In this document: piece by piece, positions 1 through 6,221 of the stretch
How positions within the stretch are numbered: the first letter of the stretch is position 1
Layout of the letters: each line of letters begins with the position of its first letter
Made by a program: the position numbers and the translations under genes
Assembly (NCBI GenBank): GCA_910583815.1
Contig: CAJTZB010000114.1
Coordinates: 1-8,166, forward strand
From: an uncultured Lachnospiraceae bacterium
Lineage (GTDB): Bacteria; Bacillota; Clostridia; Lachnospirales; Lachnospiraceae
Direction: 5' to 3'
DNA: 8,166 nucleotides
The notes under the pieces: generated by a model
Database searches by the model: none
What the model saw: only the letters and a program-made list of their open reading frames with translations
Told to the model about the DNA's origin: nothing

Positions 1-19
1 GTTCTGTCAATATAAAAAT

Positions 20-56
20 AAATATTTCTAAATTAAAAAAAAATTAAGAAATATTT
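20..56. repeat. AT-rich interrupted palindrome downstream of the unknown gene
   Basis: A 10-bp perfect arm (20-29, AAATATTTCT) pairs with 47-56. After one A/A mismatch, four more pairs (31-34 with 42-45) close on a loop of seven A residues. Read on the minus strand, the direction of the neighbouring gene, the structure is followed by a T-rich stretch, so it could act as a weak AU-rich transcription end. The stem contains almost no G or C, so termination strength is doubtful. An operator or simple AT-rich spacer is equally possible. Confidence 0.4.
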
Positions 57-100
57 GATTTAAGTAATTAAGTGAAGACGGTTATGTTGCTGACGCCATT

Positions 101-119
101 ACTTGATAAGGGCATATAC
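101..119 (+). repeat. Left copy of inverted repeat flanking the unknown gene
   Basis: ACTTGATAAGGGCATATAC on the plus strand matches the reverse complement of 800-817 except for one extra G. Weaker similarity continues on both sides (roughly 80-124 against 796-832), including a TTATGT stretch opposite the TATAAT of the right copy. The two copies lie just beyond the two ends of the minus-strand gene at 159-770. Confidence 0.6.
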
Positions 120-158
120 GCTCCATGCAATGAAATGATTTCGTTTTATCTGTTTATA

Positions 159-770
159 CTATTCGTTTTGGAAAGGGTTAGAGGAAAGCAGTTCTAAAAG
201 ACTGTCTGCACTTTCTTCAAGGTCAGTGTTTTTTAACTTTTCCAACATTTTTTTACACGGCAGAAGGGCTTCATAGGAATAGTAATAAAAGCTGGCAAGC
301 AGGTCTTCAAAAGGATCTTCTTCCCAGCACAGTTCCTCCTCTTCCTCATTGTACTCTTCCGGGAACAGATATTCTTCTTTTATCATGTCGGAAAATTCAG
401 GGAGAACCTCATCCTCATCAAATCCCATTTCGACAGCGTCATTACAGCATACGGCAATGACCTCAAAGGAATCCAGAAGTTCCTCTGCAAGATAACAAGC
501 AATTTCATTTTCTTCCATGTTATTAAGAGCATGCTCAAAGATCCGGACTAAAAAGATAACAGAAAATGCAGTTGAGTGCCATAAGGTGCCTTGGTGTTCG
601 ATGTTTGATATGATTTCACTATATGCGTTTTTGACTTCCTCCATATTTTTCATTTCCCACATGGTTTTAAAATATTTTGGAAAGTCAGTTGCTCTGCCAT
701 AAGCCGTGGTAAGCCTGTGCCAAGGTATGTCCTCTGTCTTAAGCTGCTGAATATACTTTTGTGTATCCAA
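159..770 (-). CDS. Acidic protein of unknown function, possible HEAT-like/immunity-type protein
   Basis: I do not recognise a named gene. The 203-residue product has no signal peptide or clear membrane segment and looks cytosolic. Residues 16-31 (PWHRLTTAYGRATDFP) and 58-74 (EHQGTLWHSTAFSVIFL) resemble, from memory, the opening of HEAT-like repeat proteins found in actinobacteria and Firmicutes, where a W..L..AYG.A..P segment is followed by a HQGT..AT segment. Some of those accompany polymorphic toxins as presumed immunity proteins, but no toxin gene is seen here. Residues 118-156 are very acidic (runs of E and D), which could mimic nucleic acid or bind basic partners. The start is TTG at 770, chosen because a full AGGAGG site (778-783) lies 7 bases upstream and no in-frame ATG lies nearby. 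The gene is monocistronic, divergent from the holB operon, and bounded by inverted repeats. Confidence 0.75.
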   Translation of the reverse strand: MDTQKYIQQLKTEDIPWHRLTTAYGRATDFPKYFKTMWEMKNMEEVKNAYSEIISNIEHQGTLWHSTAFSVIFLVRIFEHALNNMEENEIACYLAEELLDSFEVIAVCCNDAVEMGFDEDEVLPEFSDMIKEEYLFPEEYNEEEEELCWEEDPFEDLLASFYYYSYEALLPCKKMLEKLKNTDLEESADSLLELLSSNPFQNE

Positions 771-799
771 TGAGAAGCCTCCTTTTTATAGTATAGAGA

Positions 800-817
800 G
801 TATATGCCTTATCAAGT
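800..817 (-). repeat. Right copy of inverted repeat flanking the unknown gene
   Basis: The minus strand reads ACTTGATAAGGCATATAC, matching 101-119 on the plus strand with one base missing. This copy lies in the predicted 5' leader of the minus-strand gene, just downstream of its -10 box, so the leader and the 3' region of that transcript would be complementary to each other. Confidence 0.6.
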
Positions 818-826
818 GATGCCAGT

Positions 827-855
827 ATTATAGCATCTGAAGTGATGGAAATCAA
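827..855 (-). promoter_or_regulatory. Sigma-A-type promoter of the unknown minus-strand gene
   Basis: On the minus strand, TTGATT (850-855) is followed after exactly 17 bases by a perfect TATAAT (827-832), preceded by TGC, an extended -10 element. The predicted transcript start is near 820, giving a leader of about 50 bases that carries the right repeat copy and an AGGAGG ribosome site. This is a strong match to vegetative promoters, so constitutive expression is likely. Confidence 0.75.
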
Positions 856-905
856 TTGCAGAAGACAGCTGAGACCAAATAAAGAGAGCAGAAAACAGTT
901 TCCGA

Positions 906-934
906 ATGACAGAACGAGGTATTTGTGCTATACT
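906..934 (+). promoter_or_regulatory. Sigma-A-type promoter of the kinase-yaaR-holB-ricT-rsmI operon
   Basis: ATGACA (906-911) is spaced 17 bases from TATACT (929-934), which is preceded by TGC (926-928), an extended -10. The predicted start of transcription is near 941, leaving a leader of about 35 bases before the first gene. It is divergent from the promoter at 827-855, with about 50 bases between the two -35 boxes. Confidence 0.75.
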
Positions 935-975
935 ATAAATTGGTCTGATTATTTTGAACTGCAATGAGGATATGT

Positions 976-1587
976 ATGGGTAAGATATTTGTAATCATGG
1001 GAAAAAGCGCAACGGGGAAGGATACGATTTATAAGCACCTGATGGAACAGAAGGATTGTGCCCTGAAAAAAGTTGTGATTTATACAACGCGGCCGATACG
1101 CAGCGGAGAGACAGAAGGCACGGAATATTTTTTCGTAAACCCTGATAAGCTTCCGGATTATGAAGACAGCCCAAAGCTGATAGAACTTCGTACCTATCAT
1201 ACAATGCTTGGGCTATGGCACTACTTTACAATGGATGATGGGCAGATTGATCTTTCTGTGCAGGATTATCTGATGATTTCCACGCTGGCAGGCTATGAGC
1301 GGCTTCGCGCCTATTATGGAGAATCTGCGGTCATTCCGCTTTATATAGAAACGGAAGACAGAGAACGACTGATGCGTTCCGTGGCAAGAGAGGAGCGTCA
1401 GCAGCAGCCCAACTATGCAGAGGTTTGCCGCAGGTATCTTGCGGATGAAACAGATTTTGCCGAAGAAGAGATTAAGAGGCTTCAAATCAAGAAGCGGTAT
1501 CAGAATCGGGATTTGGAACGATGCCTTACTGAGATATGGCAAGATATAGAGGCTTTTTTGGAAGGGGGATGTCCATATGGACATTAA
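976..1587 (+). CDS. Guanylate-kinase-like P-loop kinase
   Basis: The 203-residue product belongs to the guanylate kinase fold, which phosphorylates GMP to GDP with ATP. Residues 9-17 (GKSATGKDT) form the P-loop; the residue after the invariant Lys is Asp16, followed by Thr17. Residues 37-52 (TTRP..SGE..G.EYFF) match the GMP-binding TTRP-R-GE-G-Y block of true guanylate kinases. The region after residue 68 is more diverged. ATG at 976 is chosen over ATG at 964 because GAGG (966-969) sits 6 bases upstream of it. It opens the operon and overlaps yaaR by 11 bases. In Bacillus the equivalent place is held by thymidylate kinase (tmk), and the essential gmk usually lies elsewhere, near rpoZ. This may therefore be a paralogue, and its substrate is not certain. 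Confidence 0.85.
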   Translation: MGKIFVIMGKSATGKDTIYKHLMEQKDCALKKVVIYTTRPIRSGETEGTEYFFVNPDKLPDYEDSPKLIELRTYHTMLGLWHYFTMDDGQIDLSVQDYLMISTLAGYERLRAYYGESAVIPLYIETEDRERLMRSVAREERQQQPNYAEVCRRYLADETDFAEEEIKRLQIKKRYQNRDLERCLTEIWQDIEAFLEGGCPYGH

Positions 1588-2020
1588 AGTCAATCAGGCG
1601 CAGCAGACACAGCCGGCACAGCCAGCACAGCCACAGACGCAGCCAGCGGACGGTTCCTTTGGATTTACGTTGATTAGCTGCATCAAGGAGACAGAGCTTC
1701 AGGAACGCCTTGCGGTGCTTTTAGATGACATTACAAAAGAAGGCAAAAAAATTGCCAAGCACATGGATGTGCGTGATATGAAATATTACCGCGCACTGAT
1801 TCAGGAGTTTATGAATGAAATAGTAAGCCGTTCCCATAAATTCAGCCGTGAAAACTTTTTAGACCGGCGCGGCAGGCACCGTGTATATGGCATGATTAAA
1901 CTTGTGGATGAGAATCTGGACCAGCTTGCTGCGGAACTGATAAAGGAAGAAAAAGATCATTTGCTTATTTTGAGCAAGATTGATGAAATCAGGGGACTTC
2001 TGCTTGATATACTCACTTAA
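1577..2020 (+). CDS. yaaR: YaaR family protein (DUF327)
   Basis: The 147-residue soluble protein matches the YaaR/DUF327 family, whose function is not established. The family signature is seen in residues 96-106, where LDRRGRHRVYG occurs, and near the C-terminus, where KIDEIRGLLLDIL ends the protein. In between it is highly charged and probably helical. Residues 7-23 form a low-complexity Q/P-rich tail (QAQQTQPAQPAQPQTQP) encoded by near-repeats of CAGCCAGCACAG; this tail is probably disordered and looks variable. The start ATG overlaps the end of the kinase gene by 11 bases and has an AAGGGGG ribosome site about 8 bases upstream, so the two are probably translationally coupled. Its place between a nucleotide kinase and holB is the same as in Bacillus, which supports the identification. 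Confidence 0.85.
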   Translation: MDIKVNQAQQTQPAQPAQPQTQPADGSFGFTLISCIKETELQERLAVLLDDITKEGKKIAKHMDVRDMKYYRALIQEFMNEIVSRSHKFSRENFLDRRGRHRVYGMIKLVDENLDQLAAELIKEEKDHLLILSKIDEIRGLLLDILT

Positions 2021-2065
2021 ATAGAGCTTGTTAAGCGGCCATGCCAAAGGAGCAAAAAAACAGAA

Positions 2066-3043
2066 ATGAAGTTTCAGGATATAATAGGACAGGAACATAT
2101 TACAGGGCATTTGCAGAATGCCATGCGCATGGGAAAAATATCACATGCGTATATCATCCAAGGTGAGGAAGGCAGCGGAAAACGGCTGCTTGCAGGAATT
2201 TTTGCTGCTGCTTTGCAGTGTGAAAAGCAAGAAGGCCGGCCATGTGGGGAATGTCGTTCTTGTAAACAGGCATCCTCCGGGAACCATCCGGACATCCGGT
2301 GGACAACCCATGAAAAAGCTGCCATTGGCGTGGATGACATCCGTATTCAGCTCAACAATGATATTATGGTCAAACCCTATAGCAGACCATATAAGGTCTA
2401 TATTATAGATGAAGCAGAAAAAATGACGGAGCAGGCGCAGAACGCGATGCTTAAGACAATGGAAGAACCTCCGGATTATGCCGTTATTCTGCTTCTTACT
2501 GTCAATGCAAAGCTTTTGCTTCCGACAATTTTATCAAGATGCATCCTGCTTACGATGCGTCCGGTTGCAAAAAAAGAAATTACAAGACTTTTGATGGAAC
2601 GTCATGGGATTACGGACTATCTTGCAGAAGTCGCTGCCGATTTTGCCGATGGCGTGCCAGGAAAGGCAGTCCGTTATGCAGCTTCTGAGAGCTTTGCGGC
2701 GCAGAGGGATGAAGTGCTGAAATTGGTAAGGCGGATTGGGACAATGCGTGCCGAAGAACTGTATGCTCAGGTAAAGCTATGGGCCGGAAAAAAACAGGAA
2801 ATCCCTGATATGCTTTCGCTTATGAACCTTTGGTACAGAGATGTACTTGTAGCAAAGGCAGCAAACGGAAGCAATATGGTGCTTTTCAAAGAAGAGAAAA
2901 ATGAGCTGATGCGGCAGGCAGAAGCAGCAAGCTACACACAGCTGGAACTTAAATTAAATGCAATAGAACAAATGAAACAGAGAATGAACGCAAACGTCAG
3001 CCTTGAAGTGGCATTGGAGCTGTTGTTCCTTTCACTAAAATAA
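2066..3043 (+). CDS. holB: DNA polymerase III subunit delta' (clamp loader)
   Basis: Delta' is a structural subunit of the clamp loader that opens the beta sliding clamp onto primed DNA at the replication fork. The 325-residue length is normal. In order: a RuvB/DnaX-like start (FQDIIGQEHI, residues 3-12), a P-loop-like GEEGSGKR (33-40), a four-cysteine zinc module (C52, C60, C63, C66), an acidic Walker-B-like DEAE (115-118), the MEEPP segment (132-136) and an SRC motif (157-159), the arginine-finger signature of the family. The C-terminal third is the collar-type helical domain. The likely ribosome site AAAGGAG (2046-2052) is 13 bases from the ATG, longer than ideal, but no closer in-frame start exists upstream. 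A 45-base gap separates it from yaaR, with no terminator, so it is cotranscribed. Confidence 0.93.
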   Translation: MKFQDIIGQEHITGHLQNAMRMGKISHAYIIQGEEGSGKRLLAGIFAAALQCEKQEGRPCGECRSCKQASSGNHPDIRWTTHEKAAIGVDDIRIQLNNDIMVKPYSRPYKVYIIDEAEKMTEQAQNAMLKTMEEPPDYAVILLLTVNAKLLLPTILSRCILLTMRPVAKKEITRLLMERHGITDYLAEVAADFADGVPGKAVRYAASESFAAQRDEVLKLVRRIGTMRAEELYAQVKLWAGKKQEIPDMLSLMNLWYRDVLVAKAANGSNMVLFKEEKNELMRQAEAASYTQLELKLNAIEQMKQRMNANVSLEVALELLFLSLK

Positions 3044-3096
3044 GAAAATAAGATGTACTGGAAAAAATACTGCGGTACTTAAAATAGGAGGATATT

Positions 3097-4008
3097 ATGA
3101 CAAAGGTAATCGGAGTAAGGTTCAGGAAGGCCGGGAAAGTATACTTCTTTGATCCGCTTGATTTTGATATTAAGCAAGGAAGCTATGTGATTGTGGAAAC
3201 TGCGAGAGGCGTAGAATATGGCTATGTTGTAATGGCACCGAAGGAAGTGGAGGATGAAAAGATTATCCAACCCTTAAAACCAGTGATTCGCCCGGCAAAC
3301 GAAGCAGACCATGAACAGGAGCGAAACAACAAACAAAAGGAAAAAGAGGCATTTAAAATTTGCTTGGAGAAGATTGCAAAGCATGGTCTGGAAATGAAAC
3401 TGATTGACTGTGAATATACGTTTGATAACAATAAGGTATTATTTTATTTTACAGCGGATGGACGTATTGATTTTAGGGAGTTGGTCAAAGATTTGGCAGC
3501 AGTATTTCGGACAAGGATTGAGCTGCGCCAGATTGGTGTGCGTGATGAGACAAAGCTTCTTGGCGGCATTGGTGTATGCGGCAGGGCGCTTTGCTGCCAT
3601 TCTTACCTTTCAGATTTTATTCCGGTATCCATTAAAATGGCAAAGGAGCAGAACCTTTCACTTAACCCATCAAAGATTTCCGGTGTATGCGGCCGGCTGA
3701 TGTGCTGCTTAAAGTATGAAGAAGAAGCTTATGAGGAGTTAAACGGAAAGCTGCCGGGAATCGGGGACTATGTGACAACAAACGATGGTTTTAAGGGAGA
3801 GGTACAGAGTACAAGCGTCTTAAAGCAGTTGGTAAAGGTTATTGTGACATTGGAGAACGACGAAAAAGAAGTGAGGGAGTATAAAGTAGGTGACCTTCGT
3901 TTCCGTCCTCGCTACCGTAAAGAAAAGCATTCTTCAGAGGATGCAGAGCTTCGGGCGTTAGAAATGTTAGAGAAAAAGGAAGGCAAATCCCATTTGGAAA
4001 ATGAATAA
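3097..4008 (+). CDS. ricT: PSP1-domain iron-sulfur protein RicT (YaaT)
   Basis: RicT forms a complex with RicA (YmcA) and RicF (YlbF). In Bacillus this complex carries iron-sulfur clusters and influences RNase Y-dependent mRNA processing, sporulation, competence and biofilm formation. The PSP1 domain covers roughly residues 60-145. The six cysteines C161, C166, C167, C198, C203 and C204 lie in two similar blocks, GGIGVCGRALCCHSY and SGVCGRLMCCLKYE, the expected cluster ligands. A KOW-like stretch follows near 222-270. The 303-residue length is slightly greater than Bacillus YaaT because of a charged C-terminal tail. The start has an ideal TAGGAGG site 5 bases upstream. The partners RicA and RicF are not in this window. 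Position directly after holB is as in Bacillus. Confidence 0.92.
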   Translation: MTKVIGVRFRKAGKVYFFDPLDFDIKQGSYVIVETARGVEYGYVVMAPKEVEDEKIIQPLKPVIRPANEADHEQERNNKQKEKEAFKICLEKIAKHGLEMKLIDCEYTFDNNKVLFYFTADGRIDFRELVKDLAAVFRTRIELRQIGVRDETKLLGGIGVCGRALCCHSYLSDFIPVSIKMAKEQNLSLNPSKISGVCGRLMCCLKYEEEAYEELNGKLPGIGDYVTTNDGFKGEVQSTSVLKQLVKVIVTLENDEKEVREYKVGDLRFRPRYRKEKHSSEDAELRALEMLEKKEGKSHLENE

Positions 4009-4041
4009 AGTTAAATCCTTGAAGGGAGTATGTGCATTATA

Positions 4042-4794
4042 ATGTCAGAGCAGGAAATGGAAGTGCGGCTTTTGCCGGGAGAGAGGATAGACGAGCTGCA
4101 GAGGAATAACTACCGTATCATCCAGAATGAGAGAAAATTCTGTTTTGGGATGGATGCGGTGCTGCTGTCGGGTTTTGCAAAGGCAAAGGAAGGCGAGCGT
4201 GTGTTGGACCTTGGCACAGGGACAGGCATTATCCCGATTCTCATGGAAGCAAAGACAAGAGCTTCTCATTTTACCGCACTGGAAATCCAGCAGGAGAGTG
4301 CAGATATGGCACGCCGCAGCGTGGCGCTCAACCATTTGGAAGATAAAATTTCGATTGTAGTTGGCGATATCAAAAAAGCATCCTCTTTATTTGGGAAAGC
4401 AGTGTTTGATGTTGTAACAAGCAATCCACCTTATATGACAGAACAGCATGGTCTGACAAATCCGGAACTGCCGAAAGCGATTGCAAGGCATGAACTGCTT
4501 TGCTCGTTGGAAGATGTAGTCAGGGAGGCGGCAAGTGTGCTGAAACCGAACGGACGATTTTATATGGTGCATCGTCCGTTTCGTCTTGCAGAAATTTTTT
4601 CCGTCCTGAAAGAGTATCGGCTTGAACCAAAGGCAATGCGGCTTGTGCATCCGTTTGTGGACAAGGAGCCGAATATGGTACTTTTAGAGTGTATCAGAGG
4701 CGCAAAGCCGATGTTAAAAATTGCGCCGCCGCTTATTATATATAAGGAAGCGGGCGTTTATACAGATGAGATTTATGATGTCTATGGATATTGA
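4042..4794 (+). CDS. trmN6: tRNA1(Val) (adenine37-N6)-methyltransferase-like enzyme (YabB/YfiC family)
   Basis: This is a class I SAM-dependent methyltransferase of the YfiC/YabB family; its E. coli member methylates N6 of A37 in tRNA1(Val). Counting from ATG 4042 (250 residues), the N-terminal segment QRNNYRIIQNERKFCFGMDAVLL (20-42) is typical of the family. DLGTGTG (56-62) is the SAM-binding motif I, and NPPY (128-131) is the catalytic motif of amino-methyltransferases. Two starts are possible. ATG 4030 lies only 1 base after the GAAGGGAG site (4021-4028), which is too close. ATG 4042 lies 13 bases away, which is long but workable, and is preferred. The Bacillus neighbour yabA, normally just before yabB, is missing: only 33 bases separate this gene from ricT. 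The exact tRNA target is inferred from the family. Confidence 0.85.
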   Translation: MSEQEMEVRLLPGERIDELQRNNYRIIQNERKFCFGMDAVLLSGFAKAKEGERVLDLGTGTGIIPILMEAKTRASHFTALEIQQESADMARRSVALNHLEDKISIVVGDIKKASSLFGKAVFDVVTSNPPYMTEQHGLTNPELPKAIARHELLCSLEDVVREAASVLKPNGRFYMVHRPFRLAEIFSVLKEYRLEPKAMRLVHPFVDKEPNMVLLECIRGAKPMLKIAPPLIIYKEAGVYTDEIYDVYGY

Positions 4795-4797
4795 AAC

Positions 4798-4812
4798 GCC
4801 GCCTTCGGTGGC
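4798..4812 (+). other. Small GC-rich hairpin between trmN6 and rsmI
   Basis: GCCGCCTTCGGTGGC can fold into a six-pair stem (one G-U) with a three-base loop. It starts 4 bases after the trmN6 stop and ends 5 bases before the GAGAGG ribosome site of rsmI (4818-4823). No T-run follows, so it is not an intrinsic terminator. It may stabilise the mRNA or set the relative expression of the two genes. Confidence 0.45.
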
Positions 4813-4828
4813 AGAATGAGAGGTTAAG

Positions 4829-5689
4829 ATGCAGGGAACGTTATATTTATGTGCAACTCCGATTGGAAATTTGGAGGATATTACTTTCCGTGTGTTAAAG
4901 ACATTGAAAGAAGCTGATTTAATTGCTGCGGAAGATACACGCAACAGTATAAAACTTCTCAACCATTTTGAAATCAGGACACCGATGACGAGCTACCATG
5001 AGTACAATAAAATAGAAAAAGGAAGAGAACTAATCGGAAAACTGAGAGCAGGCAGTAATATTGCATTGATTACTGATGCGGGGACACCTGGCATTTCTGA
5101 CCCAGGAGAGGAGCTTGTACGCATGGCAAGAGAGGAAGGAATCACCGTGACTTCTCTTCCGGGAGCATGTGCATGTATTACTGCGCTCACAATATCTGGG
5201 CTTCCAACAAGGCGTTTTGCATTTGAGGCGTTTCTTCCTCCAGATAAAAGAGAGTGCAGAAAAGTATTAGATGAAATTTCCAAGGAGACAAGGACAATCA
5301 TTCTGTATGAAGCGCCGCACCGCCTAAAGAAGACATTGGCGCTGCTTTTAGATACATTAGGAGAGCGCCATATTACTGTTTGCAGGGAACTGACAAAGAA
5401 GCATGAAGACAGTATTTCCGGAACGATAGGAGAAGTGCTCGCTCATTTTGAAGCCAATGAACCAAAAGGTGAATTTGTACTTGTCCTTGCAGGAAAGCCT
5501 TATGAGGAGCTGGAACAAGAGGCAAGAAAGCAATGGGATGGGATTTCCATAGAGGAGCATGTAGAAAAATATATTGCAGAGGGAATGTCGAAAAAAGATG
5601 CAATGAAAGCCGCGGCTGTTGACCGCGGCTTATCAAAGAGAGAGGTTTACCAAGCAATGCTTGGTGGGAAAGATGCAATCGACGATTAG
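4829..5689 (+). CDS. rsmI: 16S rRNA (cytidine(1402)-2'-O)-methyltransferase RsmI
   Basis: RsmI adds the 2'-O-methyl group of C1402 in the ribosomal P site, using SAM. The 286-residue product has the full tetrapyrrole-methylase fold signature: ATPIGNLEDIT (9-19), AAEDTR (33-38), ITDAGTPGISDPG (81-93) and LPGACA (110-115). The C-terminal VDRGLSKREVYQA segment is the helical module typical of RsmI. The start has GAGAGG 5 bases upstream. It is the last gene of the operon. Its TAG stop (5687-5689) overlaps the stop codon of the convergent abrB gene, and its last 30 codons contain three inverted repeats. In Bacillus this gene is yabC and is also next to convergent abrB; the GIY-YIG gene yazA, between yabB and yabC there, is absent here. 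Confidence 0.95.
   Translation: MQGTLYLCATPIGNLEDITFRVLKTLKEADLIAAEDTRNSIKLLNHFEIRTPMTSYHEYNKIEKGRELIGKLRAGSNIALITDAGTPGISDPGEELVRMAREEGITVTSLPGACACITALTISGLPTRRFAFEAFLPPDKRECRKVLDEISKETRTIILYEAPHRLKKTLALLLDTLGERHITVCRELTKKHEDSISGTIGEVLAHFEANEPKGEFVLVLAGKPYEELEQEARKQWDGISIEEHVEKYIAEGMSKKDAMKAAAVDRGLSKREVYQAMLGGKDAIDD
5607..5631 (-). terminator. Candidate abrB terminator embedded in the rsmI coding region
   Basis: AAGCCGCGG (5607-5615) and CCGCGGCTT (5623-5631) are perfect 9-bp inverted arms with a 7-base loop. On the minus strand the hairpin is followed by TCATTGCATCTTTTTT, so a T-run exists but starts about 10 bases late. It lies 55-80 bases beyond the abrB stop. On the plus strand no T-run follows. 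It is a plausible but imperfect terminator for abrB, and since the same bases encode conserved RsmI residues the pairing could be coincidental. Confidence 0.4.
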
Positions 5690-5695
5690 TCGATT
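5677..5695. repeat. Hairpin spanning the overlapping rsmI and abrB stop codons
   Basis: AATCGAC (5677-5683) pairs perfectly with GTCGATT (5689-5695) around a 5-base loop that holds the overlapping stops. Being symmetrical, it forms in both transcripts. No T-run follows on either strand. It may act with the hairpins at 5607-5631 and 5650-5664 to protect or end the two converging mRNAs. Confidence 0.45.
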
Positions 5696-5958
5696 AAGCC
5701 TGCAATTCTTGCAAGCTCTGTGATGGAATCTTTGGAAACCATCTTGCCGTGGAACTCGTAAAGGTTCTCTCTTGACCCTGTGAAAGTGTCCGAAGGCTCA
5801 TACTTTCTAAGAATGATCATATCCTCGGAAACGTAGATTTCTACTGGGTCCTTTTCGCCGATGTCAAGAGTCCTTCTCAGTTCGATAGGAAGTGTGATTC
5901 TTCCGAGTTCATCCAGACGTCTTACGATGCCTGTGCTTTTTAAAAAAGCGTGGTTCAT
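5686..5958 (-). CDS. abrB: AbrB-family transition-state regulator
   Basis: This small DNA-binding regulator is closely similar to Bacillus AbrB, which represses stationary-phase genes such as biofilm, antibiotic and early sporulation functions during growth. The 90-residue protein has the swapped-hairpin AbrB domain at residues 7-53 (KSTGIVRRLDELGRITLPIE opens it). The four DNA-contact arginines known from Bacillus (R8, R15, R23, R24) correspond to R13, R20, R28 and R29. The C-terminal part, residues 54-90, is shorter and unlike Bacillus, and the position of Bacillus Cys54 is Phe59. The start is supported by AAAGGAG (5968-5974) 9 bases upstream. It converges on rsmI with overlapping stops, as in Bacillus, where abrB is also transcribed toward this operon. 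It could instead be a SpoVT-type paralogue, but the length and identity favour AbrB. Confidence 0.9.
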   Translation of the reverse strand: MNHAFLKSTGIVRRLDELGRITLPIELRRTLDIGEKDPVEIYVSEDMIILRKYEPSDTFTGSRENLYEFHGKMVSKDSITELARIAGLID

Positions 5959-6022
5959 AATTTTAATCTCCTTTGCGTTTTTGATTTTTTTAGGGATGCG
6001 TGTAATTTTTTAGTGCGTCTAT

Positions 6023-6051
6023 ATTCTAACACGAGAGTAAAATAATGTAAA
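6023..6051 (-). promoter_or_regulatory. Sigma-A-type promoter of abrB
   Basis: On the minus strand TTTACA (6046-6051) is followed after 17 bases by TAGAAT (6023-6028), each one mismatch from consensus. The predicted start near 6016 gives a leader of about 58 bases. Bacillus AbrB represses its own gene, and the surrounding DNA is very AT-rich, the kind of site AbrB prefers; autoregulation here is inference only. Confidence 0.7.
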
Positions 6052-6060
6052 GCACTTTTC

Positions 6061-6107
6061 TAAAAAAAATTTCTTTTTTTGTCGATTCTTAAGAAAAAAG
6101 TAAGAAT
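6061..6107. other. AT-rich region with inverted repeats between abrB and spmA
   Basis: An A8 run (6062-6069) faces a T7 run (6074-6080), and ATTCTTA (6085-6091) faces TAAGAAT (6101-6107) around a 9-base loop. This lies upstream of both divergent genes and could hold bent DNA or regulator sites such as AbrB targets. I found no convincing vegetative or sporulation promoter for spmA in the 170 bases before it. Confidence 0.35.
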
Positions 6108-6221
6108 TTTATTACAAAATAAGGAAATTATACATAAAAATGTTAGTCTCAAAAAGGCAATTGTGTAATAATATTCTAAAAAAAGTAAATCGGACATTTG
6201 TTCCGTCAGAGGTCAAAACAG

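Noticed and set aside
5..10. TTGACA on the minus strand at the left edge
   Set aside because: A perfect -35 hexamer, but the -10 would lie outside the window, so it cannot be judged.
872..946. AGACCAA (872-878) and TTGGTCT (940-946) flanking the operon promoter, possible operator
   Set aside because: Only 7 bp with a 61-base gap; such a pair is near chance expectation in this span.
3053..3076. GTACTG/CGGTAC stem between holB and ricT
   Set aside because: Six pairs with one wobble, a 12-base loop and no T-run; not a terminator, and ricT follows within the operon.
6100..6141. Sporulation sigma-E-like or sigma-G-like promoter for spmA (TATACATA, CATAAAA)
   Set aside because: The -10-like strings are partial and no matching -35 element lies at the right spacing.
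6198..6221. Upstream TTG start that would lengthen SpmA by 8 residues
   Set aside because: No SD before it, and the ATG at 6222 has AGAGG at 9 bases and begins with the typical SpmA sequence.
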